Counted from the first letter of the stretch, positions 1 to 12,854 are shown. The stretch: 64,000 nt of DNA from Cannabis sativa (GCF_029168945.1 NC_083607.1:42269257-42333256); one strand, 5' to 3'. Numbers and translations are program-made. Notes: generated from the sequence alone by a model not told the origin.

Positions 1-81
1 AAAACCTAAATCACTTCAAATTTCTTGTATTGATAACTAATCAGATTGTAAAGTGTTTTATTTAGGGCATAAAACCCAACA
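1..81 (-). repeat. Copia LTR start fragment (family A), minus strand
   Basis: Read on the minus strand, this is the first 81 bp of a Ty1/copia LTR beginning TGTTGGGTTTTATGCCC, the same start as the LTRs at 3681, 20602 and 28954. The rest of the LTR lies left of the window. It is the 3' LTR of a minus-oriented element because a polypurine tract precedes it at 82-100. Confidence 0.85.
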
Positions 82-171
82 AACTCCCACTTGCACTAAT
101 ATAAAACAAAGTATGCAAGTAGGTCAATCTGATGTCTTGATCTTCCGATCAAGTGTAGTATATTTGAATCC
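82..171 (-). mobile_element. Copia polypurine tract and 3' internal tail, minus strand
   Basis: On the minus strand this ends in the polypurine tract AGTGCAAGTGGGAGTT directly before the LTR. The same tract occurs at about 1590-1605 and 28938-28953. The adjoining bases resemble the end of a family A internal region (compare 28860-28937). The minus-strand similarity stops near 171, where a plus-oriented pol fragment begins, so this is an inverted junction of two elements. Confidence 0.6.
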
Positions 172-1578
172 ACCCAAAAGAGGCGATGGAGGCGAAGTCG
201 AAACTTTTAAATCTAGACTGGTCGCCAAGGGTTACACCCAAGAGAAGGCGTGGACTATGAGGAAACTTTTAGTCCGGTCGCCATGCTCAAATCCATGCGA
301 ATTCTTCTCTCCATAACTACTTCTTTCGATTATGAAATCTGGCAAATGGATGTCATGACAGCCTTAATAGAATTCTTGAAGAGACCATCTATATGGAGCA
401 ACCAGAAGGCTATGTTCTTCCAGGGCAGGAAAAGAAAGTTTGTAAACTCAATAGGTCCATTTGTGGACTTAAGCAAGCTTCTCGCTCCTGGAACAAAAGG
501 TTTGATGAAATCATCAAGACCTACGACTTTCTTTAGAATGAAGATGAACCTTGTGTTTACCAACTCAAGGAAAACCAAGTGGTAGTATTCCTGGTCCTTT
601 ATGTTGATGACATTTTGATTATTGGGAACAATATCAAGAAAATGGCTGACATCAAGGAATGGCTTGACACTCAATTCGAAATGAAAGATTTGGGTGAAGC
701 TGCCTATGTTCTCGGTATTCAGATTATCACAAACTGGAAGAACAGATCCCTTGCGCTCTCTCAAACAACTTACATAGATAAGGTTTTAGAGAGATTTTAA
801 ATGACCAACACCAAAGGGGCAACAATTCCTTCTAGATTTGGTATCCGTCTATCTAAGGAATAGTGTCCCAATGACCATCAAGAGATAGTGGACATGAGAA
901 GGGTTCCTTATGCTTCAGCAGTTGGGAGTCTAATGTATGCAATGTTATGCACTAGACCTGGCATCTGTTATGCAGTAGGAATTGTGAGCAGGTATCAGAC
1001 GAATCCAGGACAGGAACATTAGAATGTTGTTAAGCATATCTTAAAGTACTTGAAAAGTACAAGGCAAATCGTGTTAGTCTACAAGGGTGGTGCTTTGAAT
1101 CCCGTAGGCTATACCAATTCAGATTTCTAGGCATGTCTTGATGACAGGAAATCTACATCTAGGATGGTGTTTACTCTTGGGGGTGGAGCAGTGGTTTGGA
1201 GAAGTGCTAAACAAACCACAATTTTAGACTCTACCATGGAGGCAGAATACATAGTTGTTGCTGAGGCTGCAAAAGAACTTGTCTGGCTTAGAAAGTTCTT
1301 CTCATGACTCGGTGTCGTTCCTGGAATGGAAAAACCACTGGTTTTGCTTTGTGATAACACTAGAGCCATAGCCAACAGTAAAGAGCCTCGAAGCTACAAG
1401 AGAAGCAAACATATAGAAAGGAAATACCATATCATCAGAGAGTAAGTGGCAAGAGAGGATGTACTGGTGGCAAAAGTGGACACAAAGCACAACCTATTTG
1501 ATCCATTCACCAAAGTCTTGGCGGGAACAACATTTGAAAAGCACCGTCAGAATTTACGATTAATTGAAATGTACTGAT
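172..1578 (+). pseudogene. Ty1/copia pol fragment (reverse transcriptase to RNase H), broken
   Basis: Translated pieces in several frames match copia reverse transcriptase and RNase H in order. They are FKSRLVAKGYTQ at the RT start (about 208-243), DYEETFSPVA (from about 250), the catalytic YVDD box at 600-611, GSLMYAMLCTRP (from about 926), an RNase H block with AEYI (about 1244), and the HIERKYHIIRE block near 1410-1440. Frameshifts near 240 and 400 and several stops break the frame. Gag, protease and integrase are absent. A polypurine tract and an LTR follow in the same orientation, so this is the 3' part of a family A type element. Nothing here can encode a working enzyme. Confidence 0.88.
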
Positions 1579-1605
1579 TGTTTTATATTAGTGCAAGTGG
1601 GAGTT

Positions 1606-3483
1606 TGTTGGGGTTTACGCGTTAAATAAAACTCTATTTCAATACAATCTCTATTATTTAAATATCAATAAGGAGATAGAAGTATTTTCATCACTCATTG
1701 TGTCATTTGGTTCATGTTATCACTTATTTGTTTATTTGATTTATAAATTCATCCAAATCCTTATCACATTTATGTTCTTGTTATTGTGTGTCGTTAGCAC
1801 AATGGAAAGTAATCAAGATTGTGTGATTAAATATATATATTCCTAGATTTATCAGTACACAGAGTTTAACTGATATGCTAATCTACAACATAGTTTACTT
1901 GCACCTTGGATAAGTGCTATGTCCTTTCCAGGGCATTGATTAAAGTAAAGCTTGGGTTGGATGCATGGAGTATGCATCTTAAGGGACTGATATTGAACTT
2001 TGTATAAATATGATAAGTTTACCGTAATATCTATTCAGTTCAATATCACCTAGTTGATCCAAGATCAAGTGATCTTAATCCTGACATGGTTAGGTTCGAT
2101 CTCAAGAGTATTATACATGTTCTTTGATTTGTTAGTTAAGCCTACTTTTTGGTCAGGATGATACGTACATTGTGGGAACATGGTAGTGCAATTGAGTGGG
2201 AGCGGTAAACATAGAGATGGAATCTATAGCTTCTATCAGGGCATAGAAGTGAAATGATGATTTCCTTCGAGCTTGGCTAAACAGAAATAGATGGTTGAGT
2301 ACTCATGTCAGAGATTATGTTAGTTCACTGAAATATCATTTATAGGTGGCTGAGTGTTTTAAGGATAAAATGCATTGAAGGGTGTAATGGTAAATTAATC
2401 CCTATACAATGTAGATCATCTATAGAGGATCATTGATTATTGGGATTATAACAATAGATAACTGATAGCGTATCTATATCGTGGAACATATAGATCGTTC
2501 TATATAACTAAGAGTGCAATTCCAAGTTCTATGGTGGATGCAACAAGGAATTAATAAGTTAGTGAATTTACTTGGTAAATCCTAGAGCTACTTATTGGAA
2601 GCTCAGATATATAGGTCCATGGTCCCCATACTAGTTGAGATAATACTACTTGTACGACTCAGTTAATTGATTTTGATTAATCAATTATAATTATAAAGTT
2701 AGACTATGTTTAGTTTATGAATTTTCACTAAGCAAGGGCTTAATTGTGAAGAAAGAGTTTCTAACGTTAATTTGTTAATTAAGAGACTCTGATAAGTCTA
2801 ACTAATAAATATATTAAATGAAAATATTATTTGATAATTAATTTTTAGTTATTAAATAATTAAAATTGGCAATTAAATGGTTAAATTAAAAAATTGGCAT
2901 TTTTGAGAAAATAAGAAGGAAAATGAGAAAAATGGCAAAATTTAAAAGTGGGGCCGAATATCCATTCATGGCCGGCCACTCTATAGCAAATTTTCTATTT
3001 ATTTTTTTCATTATTTTAATGCCAAATAAATGTAACCTAACCCTAGGTGGTTTTCTATAAATAGGTAGTGATGGCTGAAGGGAAACGATGATGCATCTCA
3101 TTCCTTCAGTAAAAAATTTCAAAGCCTCCTTCACTACCCTAGCCGAAACCACTCTCTCTCTCTTCCTCTCTTCTAAACCAAGCCTATAGTGAAAGAGTGA
3201 GTGCCCACACACATCAAGTAGTACTCAATCATAGTGTGTAAGGCTGTGAAGAATCCAGTTTCAAGAGAAGGAGATTCAGACTCTGATCTTGGTGATACTC
3301 TGCTACAAAAAGGATACAAGGGTTAGAGATTTGAGTGGAAGGAGACATTACATTTTGCTGCGAGCACTGTAAGGTTTCTTATACTTTATATGTGTTTATT
3401 TCATATCGTTTTAGAAGTTCATATTTAGGATGTTAATAACATACTTGTTGGTAAATCTAGATCCTGGTAAAATATTTCCAACA
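1606..3483 (+). repeat. Copia 3' LTR, family A (1878 bp)
   Basis: It starts TGTTGGGG right after a polypurine tract and ends ATTTCCAACA, giving the usual TG...CA termini. It aligns along its length with the LTRs at 3681-5576, 20602-22444 and 28954-30834. A TATAAATA box at 3055-3062 is a likely LTR promoter and recurs at the same place in the sister LTRs. The right flank is gypsy sequence, so the element landed in the gypsy protease region. No matching 5' LTR lies in the window. Confidence 0.9.
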
Positions 3484-3680
3484 GCCTTGCAATATTCTTA
3501 AAAGAGGGTTTGGAACCCTAATGCCTAGCGCGGACTTGGTTATCTCCAATAGGCACATTCGGTCTATGCTAGTTAGGATCGAGGATAGGGAGTTGAGTGA
3601 TGACCTTATCGAACTGAAACTAACAGAGTTTGACATCATACTTGGGATGGATTTTCTGTCCAAGTATTAGGCCATTATAG
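3484..3680 (+). pseudogene. Ty3/gypsy protease fragment
   Basis: One frame reads through residues typical of the C-terminal part of a plant gypsy protease, including FDIILGMDFLS, then a stop codon where a tyrosine-flanked residue is expected. The fragment is cut on the left by the family A LTR and on the right by a family A solo LTR. The same frame resumes at 5577-5581 after the duplicated target TATAG. It belongs with the RT block at 5582-6840. Confidence 0.8.
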
Positions 3681-5576
3681 TGTTGGGTTTTGTGCCCTAA
3701 ATAAAACCCATTACAATCTGATTAGTTATCAATTTAAGAGATTCGAAGTGATTTATGTTAACATGTATTTTTTATGTTTATGGTTTAATATATATTCAAT
3801 ATATGCACAAAATTAGTTAAGTCCAGAACATATATTTATTCACAATTAAAGTATTGTCAACACAGTGGTATGTGATTGTGATTATATGATTCAAAAGACT
3901 AAGTCCCTATTTCATCAGTGTTTTGGATTTACACTGATGTGATAATCAGCGATGAAGTATACTTACACTTGGAGTAAGTGTTATGTTCTTTCCAGGACAT
4001 TGGTAAAGTACACTGGTTTCGAATGTATGGAGTATACATTGGAGTGGACCGATATTGAACTTAGACAAGATATTATAAACTTACCGTTGTATCTTTCCAA
4101 GTCAATATCACTAGTTGATCTTTGATTAAAAGAATCTAAATCCTAATATGCTTAGGCTCAATCTCAGGAGTGCTATTCATGTTGTTTGATTTATTAGTTA
4201 AGCCTACTTTTGGGTCAGGGTGATACGTATATTTTGGAAACATGATAGTATGACTGAGTGGGAGCGCTGAACATAAATATGGAATTTATAGCTTCTACTG
4301 GTGTATATAAGTCAAGTGATGATTCCCTTCGAGCTTAGCTAAATAGAAGTAAATGGATGACCTCTTGTTTCAGTGACTATATCTTAGATCACTAAAACAT
4401 CATTTACAGGTAGCTTTTTAAGGGGCCAAATACATTGAGGGGTGAAAACGGTAAATTTTATCCCATCTCGATGTAAATCATCTATATAGAGGATCTTTGA
4501 TCACAATAAGATTATAACGATGGTTAAATGAGATAGCATATCTATATCGTGGAACATATAGAATGCTCTGTATAAGTCTTAGAGAGCAATTCCAAGTTCT
4601 AAGAGTGGATTCAACAAGGAATTAATAAGTTAGGGAATTTACTTGGTAAAGTCGGTTCAGCTTATTGGAAACTCAGTAATATAGATCCATGGTCCCCATT
4701 CTAGTTGAGACCATACTGTTTGTAAGACTCAATAATTGATTTATGATTAATCAATTATAATTCTAAAGTTAGACTATGTCTAATTTGTGAATTTTCACTA
4801 AACAAGGATGAAATTGTAAAGAAAAGAGATTCTAGGTTTATTTATTAATTAAGAGACTCTATATGTCTAATTAATAATTATATTAAATGACAATATTATT
4901 CAATAATCTATTTTAGTTATTAAATAATTAGTTTTGGCATTTAAATGGTTAGAATTGGAAAATTGGCATTTTTGGGAAAATAGAAATAAAATTGTGGAAA
5001 CTGCAAAATCTAAGTGAGGCCCAATAACACCCATGGCCCGCCACTTGTGTATGCATTTTCCAATTATTACTTTCATTATTTTAATTCCAATTAATTACTA
5101 ACCTAAACCTAGCAGTTATCTATAAAAGGAAAGTGATGGCTCACACCAAATAAGTCAGTTAAGCAATTACTCAGTAATTCAGGAAACTGCCTCTTTCAGA
5201 AAGTTGACCTTTTCCTTTTCTCTATATATAGTCGCCCATCTCCTTCTTCTTCAACAAGAGAGATACAATTTCGAATGACCCTAGTGAAAGAGTAGTCCCC
5301 ACACACAACAAACAGTACCTCAATCATAATTTGGAAGATTGTGAAGGATCAAATCCAAGAGAAGGACATTCAGACTCGGATCTTGATAATACTCTCCAAC
5401 AGAAAGGATACAAGGGTTAGAGATCTGAGTGGAAGGAGACATATTATTCCGCTACAACCAATGTAAGGTTTTCTTAACTTTATATGTGTTTATTTTTCGT
5501 TTTAGAAGTTCATATTTAGGATGTTAAATAACATACTTGTGAGTAGATCTAAGATCCCAGTAAAATAATTCCAACA
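3681..5576 (+). repeat. Family A solo LTR (1896 bp) with 5-bp target duplication
   Basis: A complete family A LTR, TGTTGGGTTT to AATTCCAACA, stands alone inside gypsy pol. The 5-bp target duplication TATAG is perfect at 3676-3680 and 5577-5581, so this was a full insertion that later lost its interior and one LTR by LTR-LTR recombination. A TATAAAAG box lies at 5121-5128. Confidence 0.95.
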
Positions 5577-5581
5577 TATAG

Positions 5582-6840
5582 ATTTTAAACAGAAAATGTT
5601 AACTTTACAGCTAGAGGGTGAAGATCCATTTGTTTATGTTGGATCAGTTCAGGGGTCTCACAATTTCGGTTATTTCGGTAGTAAGGATAGGGATCTATTA
5701 CACAGTGGATGTGTAGGATGTTTAGCAGTGGTGATTGACTCCAGCAGACCCGAAACATTTGGGCCTGAGGTAGTCAGAGTGGTTAAAGATTTTCTTGACG
5801 TGTTTCTCGAGGAGTTGCCGAGATTACTGCCGCAGCGAGAAATTGACTTTGTGATTGATTTGGCACCTGGATCCGAACCAGTTTCTAAAGCTCCATATAG
5901 AATGGCTCCAGCAGAACTCAAGGAGCTTAAATTACAGCTTCAGGGGATGCTTAATATGGGGTTTACACGACCCAGTGTGTCGCCTTGGGGAGCTCCGGTT
6001 ATGTTTGTGAGAAAGAAAGATGATTCCCTCAGAATGTGTATTGATTATTGGGAACTAAACAAGTTGGCAATCAAGAATAAGTACCTGTTACCCAGAATTG
6101 ACGTTTGTTCGATCAACTTTAGGCAAAGACAGTATTTTCGAAGATTGACGTATGAGCCGGTTATCATCAACTCAGAGTTCAGGAAGAGGATATACCAAAG
6201 ACTGCATTCCGAACAAGATATGGGCACTATGAGTTTCTGGTAATGTCATTCGGATTGACTAATGCTCCTGTTGCCTTTATGGATCTCATCAATAGAGTAT
6301 TCAAGGACTTCCTCGATAATTGTTTCATAGTGTTTATCGATGACATCCTTGTATACTCTTACTCAGAAGAGGAGCACGAGCATCATCTTCGAATGGTATT
6401 GCAGCAACTTAGGGATTACAAGTTGTATGCAAAGTTCAAAAAGTGTGAATTCTGGTTGTCAAAGGTATCTTTTCTAGGACATATTGTAGGGAAGAATGGG
6501 ATTATGGTTGATCCTAGTAAGATTGAGTCAGTAAAGAATTGGCCGAGGCTGAAATCAGTGACAGAAATTTGAAGTTTTCTCGGTTTAGCAGGGTATTAAC
6601 GACTATTCGTCGAGGGATTTTGTAAAATCTCTATGTCCCTAAGTGAGTTGAGTAACAAAAATCAGCGATTCATGTGGTCAGACAAATGTGAAGCAAGTTT
6701 TCAGGAGTTGAAGCAACGTTTAATAACAGCTCCGGTGTTAGCTTTGCCATCAAATGAAGAGAAATTCGTTGTTTATTGTGATACATCCAGACAGGATCTG
6801 GGATGTGTTCTGATGCAAGCTGACAGAGTCATAGCTTATG
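5582..6840 (+). pseudogene. Ty3/gypsy reverse transcriptase and RNase H (5' part), broken
   Basis: This is the reverse transcriptase of a plant chromovirus-type Ty3/gypsy element. The first block (5596-6100) carries [29 protein letters not shown] and [21 protein letters not shown] frameshift near 6107 precedes the second block (6243-6572), which keeps the catalytic box FIDD at 6333-6344 and [12 protein letters not shown] stop near 6572 and a lost frame precede the thumb and RNase H start (6633-6845), with LITAPVLALP and the first RNase H strand. The block ends exactly at the TTATG target of the inserted LTR at 6841 and resumes at 9312. Confidence 0.9.
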
Positions 6841-7333
6841 TGTAAAGACCGCTTAGTTTAATTTAGAAATTAGCAGTTAATCATGTTTAATTATGAAAAT
6901 TATTTATAGATATTTAAATAATTATTTATACTGTTATTATTGATTTCTGAAATGCATTTTATGTCATTTAGTGATTTTCATAAGTTTGCATTTCCGGTGC
7001 CCGGTAACATGGAACTCGGTGTTTGGCTCAGTAAAATCACAACTTAGTATGTTAGTATTATGGGACGGTTTATTAGACATTGGGAATGTCGGGATTGGCC
7101 GGGAATTTAGAATCTCCCAAAATACCCCTTTAGTGTTATTTATGTTATTTTAGCATGGAGGGGTAAATTGGTCATTTTGCCCCATTGTTATTTTGTCCTT
7201 TAGTGGACTTAATAATTGGAAAATATGTGTTTTATTATGCTAATTGTTGGCTGAAATAAGTGTTCTGTTTGCATGCTTCCTCTCATTACTCAAGATTTCA
7301 AAACTTAGAAAAAATTAGAAATTTACAAAGCTC

Positions 7334-7475
<142 letters not shown>

Positions 7476-8488
7476 CTGGTATGGTGTACTAGGGCTGGGA
7501 TTCCTTTGATTTTCAAGCTCTTTTTCTTTCAATCTAAGTGTTCTTCAAGTGTTGGGTAAGACCCTTGTATCTTACTCTTTAAGTTTCTTTAATTTTGATG
7601 AAAAGATGATGTTTGCATGCTTAGTTTAGGTTGTTGTTGTTGCTGTGATTTTGTTGTTGTTTGCAGAGGTTTAAGCATGATTAATTGAGGATAATTAAGC
7701 TGCTTGTGATGCATGATAGTTAGGTTGTTTAGAGTTGTGGAATTTTTAGCTCAAAAGTTTAGTTTTCAAAGTGAAAGTTGAGAAATTGGTTGTTATGATT
7801 GTTGAATGAGTTTGTGTATGTTTTCTGCAGTTTCTAAATGCATGAATATGTAGTTTTAATCAAGGTTTGATGCATGATAGGGTTGTTTAACCAAGTTTGA
7901 GTTTTGAACTCAAAGCTTGGAGCTTTAATGACATTTTTGATATCTGTGTGTTGTGGACTGTGTAGATGCTTTAGAAATGTTCTTTGGGGTATTTAGAACA
8001 GGTCTGGAAGGTCTGGGGTGAATTGGATTTGATTTGATGAAGTTATGAATTTTTGAGTTTTGTCTGCAAGGAACCGAAATTCCGGTTGTGCATTCAGAAT
8101 TCCGGATGGGGTTCTGAAATTCCCAAAACTGGAATTCCGGTTGGGCAACCGGTCTGCCGGTTGGGTGATTTTCAGGAACCCTAGATTTCCTCGGTTTTAT
8201 GTTATTTGGGGTATTTCCATGCTTTTTATCGATAGGGAAACTTTTAGTTCCTAGTTTAAGTCCCCGGGAAGTGATTTAGCGTATCACTTATAGTGTTGTG
8301 ATTGTTATGGTTTAGGAGCCTGTAAACCGCCGCGCAGTTCGTTCCAGTCAAGTTGACCAGCACACCTGAATTCAGAATTGAGGTAAGATTAGTATAACAG
8401 TATGCATATATATTACATGTTTAGCGTGCATGTAGGAAGCCTGTTAGATTACATTAGATATGTATGTTGGCTTCGAACCATCCGACTG

Positions 8489-8812
8489 TGTCACATCGAC
8501 ATGTGCTAGAGTATGACTAGCAACTGAAGTATGACCAGTGTACCGAGTATAGGCTGACACCGTATCACATCGCATGTGCTAGAGTATGACTAGCACTGGA
8601 GTATGACCGAGGTACCGAGTATAGCCGGATACTAGGGTTGGTGGTTCTGTACTATTTGACGTATCACATCGCATGTGCTAGAGTATGACTAGCAGCTGGA
8701 GTATGACCAGTGTACTGAGTATAGGCTGATACTGTAACACATCGGTACAGGCTAGAGTATGACTAGTAGCTGGAGTATGACCAGTGTACCGAGTATAGGC
8801 TGTTACTTGTCA
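8489..8812 (+). repeat. Tandem repeat array inside the Tekay-like LTR (about 73-bp unit, four copies)
   Basis: The phrase GCTAGAGTATGACTAG recurs at 8505, 8578, 8677 and 8751, followed each time by a variant of GGAGTATGACCAGTGTACC. Spacings are 73, 99 and 74 bp; the long one holds an extra insert of about 26 bp. Such arrays are common in LTRs of this retrotransposon group. Confidence 0.9.
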
Positions 8813-9311
8813 ATACTACCATCTTATGAACGTTCAGGGCTCAGTATCGTGTGGGACACGACAGTTAGGGTTATGGTCAGGGGTATTGGCGTCTGATCAT
8901 AACTCGGGATTTATGTATGATATTTGATTATGCTTTTCTTATTGAGTCTGTTGACTCACAGTGCTATGTTTATGTGTAGGTAAGGGCAAGGCTAAGGCTG
9001 AAGGACCGTGAGAGCGAGTCGGTGAAGATTGTACATGTCGGGGCGGTTAGGCCTGGAGCGTACGATCGTCGGGACAGGAAGGCTATTTTTGTAATTAGTC
9101 GCTAGGCGACAAGTATTTTGTATAATCAGTGAACTTTAGTAAATGTTTTGTAATCGGGATCCCGAGTATTTTTGTATAAATATTTTATAAGTTTAATTAA
9201 AAAGAAAAAATTTTAATTAATCACGATTTCCATAAACCTCGTTGATTAGCAACGAGCTGCACAGTATGTTTTAAAATCACGTGATACGCCTATGCTAGTT
9301 AGGGTGTTACG

Positions 9312-10967
9312 TTATGCCTCTCATCAACTGAAGGATTATGAGCAGCGCTACCCAACTCATGACCTAGAGCTTATTGCTGTGGTTTTTTCTCTAAAGATAT
9401 GGTGACATTATCTTTATGGTAAAAAATATGAGATTTATACCGATCATAAGAGTCTTAAATACTTTTTCACCCAGAATGACTTGAATATGAGATAGAGGAG
9501 GTGACTAGAACTGGTTAAGGGTTACGGTTGCGAGATTCTTTATCACCCCGGGAAAGCCAATGTTGTGGCTGATTCACTAAGTAGAAGAGGTCTCGGGCAG
9601 GTTTGCACTACAGTTTTGATAGCCCCTCAACTAGCTTCTCAAATGGTTAGTGTAGGGATTGAGTTTGTAGCTGGAAAGTTGCACAACTTGACACTTCAAT
9701 CTGATCTGTTAGAAAGAATCAGAAAGGCACAATTAGAAGATCCCGAGCTAATCAAGATTCGAGATGAGGTAATGGATAGTCGGCCTAAAGACTTTTCAGT
9801 CTCGATGTTGTTGTATAAAGCTTGAGTGTGTGTTCCTATTATTGATGAACTTAAGAAAAAGATTCTTGATGAAGCTCATACCACGCCTTATTCAATGCAT
9901 CCAGGAACTACAAAAATGTATCAGGATTTAAAACCCTACTTCTGGTGGTATGGGATGAAAAGAGATGTGGTGGACTACGTGTCCAAATGCTTAACCTGCC
10001 AGCAAATCAAGGATGAACATCAAAGGTCGGCAGGGTTATTGCAACCTTTAGTCCTTCGTGAGTGGAAGTGGGAGGACATTGCAATCGATTTTGTTACCGG
10101 TTTGCCTAGAACCACGAGAATGTATGATTCGGTATGGGTTACAATGGACAGATTCACAAAATCAGCTCACTTTCTACTAGTGAAAGTTACATATTCAGTG
10201 GATCAGTATGCTGAACTCTATGTAAAGGAGATAGTTCGTCTCCATGGAGCTCCTAAATCCATTGTTTCAGACAGGGATCCAAAGTTTACATCATAGTTTT
10301 GGGTGAGTCTTCAGAAGGCTATGGGTACCAAGTTAAAATTTAGCACAACCTTTCACCCTCAGACTGATGGTCAGTTAGAAAGAACAATTCAGATACTTGA
10401 GGATATATTGCGAGCCTATGTCATGACTTTGAGGGTTCATGGAGTAAGTACTTGCCTCTAATTGAGTTCTCCTACAATAATAGCTACCAGAGTACAATAG
10501 GGATGGCTCCCTATGAGATGCTATGTGGTAGGAAATGTTGCTCCCCTATTCATTGGGAACAAACTGGAGAAAGGAAGTACTTGGGTCTAAAATTAGTTCA
10601 GAGGACTAATGAAGTTATTGACAAGATCAAGGCTCGAATGCTTGCTTCTCAAAGAAAGCAGAAAAGTTATGCTGATCTGAAGCGCAAAGATGTCACATTT
10701 CAGGCAGGGGAACATGTTTTCTTGCAGGTTTCACCAATGAAGGGTATTAGACACTTCGGGAAGAAGGGTAAGTTCAGCCCTAGGTTCATTGCGCCATTTC
10801 AGATACTTGAGAAGGTCGGGCAGGTAGCATATCGGCTAGCCTTATCACCAGCATTATCGGTTGTTCATGATATATTCCATATTTCTATGTTGTGGAAATA
10901 TGTTTCAGACCCGACTCATATTGTTTTACCTTTGCCCACTCTCAATGGCAACTACGCAATGCTTTGA
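9312..10967 (+). pseudogene. Ty3/gypsy RNase H (3' part), integrase and chromodomain remnant
   Basis: This continues the gypsy gene cut at 6840. RNase H runs to GKANVVADSLSR at about 9553-9588. The integrase zinc-binding region shows H...C-L-T-C near 9897-10000. The catalytic core keeps IAIDFVTGLP (first Asp, about 10080) and IVSDRDPKF (second Asp, about 10260), followed by a stop at 10294. The third motif reads TFHPQTDGQLERT with its Glu, near 10349-10383. A frameshift near 10435 leads into the C-terminal part (10452-10967), ending in FHISMLWKYVSDPTHIV at the edge of the expected chromodomain, where similarity stops. In-frame stops at 9398, 9492 and 9823 show the gene is dead. It is a Tekay-like chromovirus by motif style. 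Confidence 0.9.
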
Positions 10968-11605
10968 TAGCCTTAATCACATCAACTTTATCTTAGATGG
11001 AATAGGATCCTTTGTTAAGTTTCTTTATCTAATTTCCTCTCTGTCACTAAAATTAAAACATATCATTTAATTAATTGTAAAATGTATTATTGCAAATGGT
11101 TTGTTAATACTGTTTCAATATTTTATTTATTGATTTATTTTAATTGTTTGGGCCCATTTCTTTGATCTTAATAGACCCTATGATATGATTCTGTTAGATC
11201 TTGTACAATTAAGTGGGTTTATTTTTTTTTATTTTTTTAATCACTTTTTTGTCATTTAATACCTCTTAGCAAACTAGATATATAATTGGCTCTTAGTATT
11301 TTTAATATATATCTCTCATTCTTTTTTCTCACTTTACATAGTAAGTATTCACTCTTTTCTTTCCTCCACCATCTCTACCGCAACATCACATTAGGTCAAT
11401 CTTTTTTTTTTTTTTCTCATTTTCTTTTCTGACGCAACGTCACCATCAACATCACAATCATCTTTCTTTATCCAAAAAAAATATCACAATCTTTTCTTTA
11501 TTATATATAACGATTTGATATTATGTATATATATGATCATATCATTATATTTATAAATATGTATATATATGAACACCATCACCATCACTATCACCATCAT
11601 ATCTA
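10968..11605. other. AT-rich intergenic stretch, no gene seen
   Basis: The sequence becomes AT-rich with T-runs and CACCAT-type short repeats (11570-11600). No coding similarity and no LTR of the gypsy element could be recognised. Confidence 0.6.
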
Positions 11606-11613
11606 ATATATTA

Positions 11614-11857
11614 GGGAAATTTGATTTTCTATACTTTAAAAATTAAAATATTTTATTCTTAAACCAATACTTTTTAAACTAACAAAAATATGACAATTTT
11701 CTCAAAACCCCAAAAATACCCTCAAACTCTCACAACATCTCTCTTTCTCTCTCTATCTCGGCATCCCACACCCCAGGTCCGTTGGTCGGACCATGGGGTC
11801 CGATGGGGTTCGACCAATCGGACCCATCGGACCCCATGGTCCGACCATCGGACCGGG

Positions 11858-11889
<32 letters not shown>

Positions 11890-12846
11890 CTTCATTCGAT
11901 TTGAGAGACGAAGAGAGAGGGTCGATGGGGTCCGATTGGTTGGACACCATGGTCCGACCATCAGACCTAGGACTTTTTTTTTTCGAACTGATGACCTGGT
12001 CCCTTTGTGGTGCCAAGAGACTCATTTGAAAGAACAAATAAAAATAAAAGTAACGCCTAAAGATGACTACAATTGGGAATTGTGCAACTTTTCACACATT
12101 ATAATTATGCATGGGAAATCTCATAAATAAATCAAAACCATTCATTTATTTATTATTATTAAATTAAATAAAGATGACTACAATTGGGAACTGTGCAACT
12201 TTTCACACATTATAATTATGCATGGGAAATCCCATAAATAAATCCAAACCATTCATTTATATATTATTATTAAATTAAATAAAGATGACTACAATTGGGA
12301 ACTGTGCAACTTTTCACACATTATAATTATACATGGGAAATCCCATAAATAAATTCAAACCATTCATTTATATATTATTATTAAATTAAATTATTCAAAC
12401 CTTATAAGAACAAAAAACAAAATAATATGTAGACAAAGGGACCAGATCCATCAGTTCGAAAAAAAAAAAAAAAAAAAAAGCCTGTGTCCGATGGTCGGAC
12501 CATGGGGTCCGACCCATCGGACCCCATGGTCCGACCATCGGACCCCTCTCTCTTCGTCTCTCTCAAATCGAATGAAGAAAAAAAAAAAAAAGCCCGGTCC
12601 GATGGTCGGACCATGGGGTCCGATGGGGTCCGACCATCGGACCCCGTGGTCCGACCATCGGACCCCGTGGTCCGACCATCGGACCTGGGCTGTGGATGCC
12701 GAGATAGAGGGAGAAAGAGAGATGTTGTGAGAGTTTGAGGGTATTTTTGGGGTTTTGAGAAAAGTGTCATATTTTTGTTAGTTTAAAAAGTATTGGTTTA
12801 AGAATAAAATATTTTAGTTTTTTAAGTATAAAAAATCAAATTTCCC
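11614..12846. mobile_element. Foldback / Mutator-like transposon with about 400-bp inverted arms
   Basis: The left arm (11614 to about 12010) and right arm (about 12432-12846) are near-perfect reverse complements, both starting GGGAAATTTGATTTT from the outer ends. Flanks carry an 8-bp target duplication ATATATTA (11606-11613 and 12847-12854). Eight bp suits hAT, but the long arms and G-rich ends suit a Mutator-type element with a 9-bp duplication that has lost a base. Each arm contains a T/A homopolymer run and several copies of a GGTCCGA-based palindromic motif. The core is three tandem 111-bp repeats. No transposase is encoded; long open frames here are low-complexity artefacts. Confidence 0.85.
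12061..12393 (+). repeat. Three tandem 111-bp repeats in the foldback core
   Basis: Copies start AGATGACTACAATTGGGAA at 12061, 12172 and 12283, each followed by a cold spot of TTTCACACATTATAATTAT and an ATTATTATTAAATTAAAT tail. Copies differ at only a few positions, so the triplication is recent relative to the arms. Confidence 0.95.
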
Positions 12847-12854
12847 ATATATTA

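Noticed and set aside
11690..12770. Several overlapping frames rich in Phe, Lys and Gly-Pro
   Set aside because: They come from homopolymers and GGTCCGA repeats in the foldback arms and appear mirrored on both strands.
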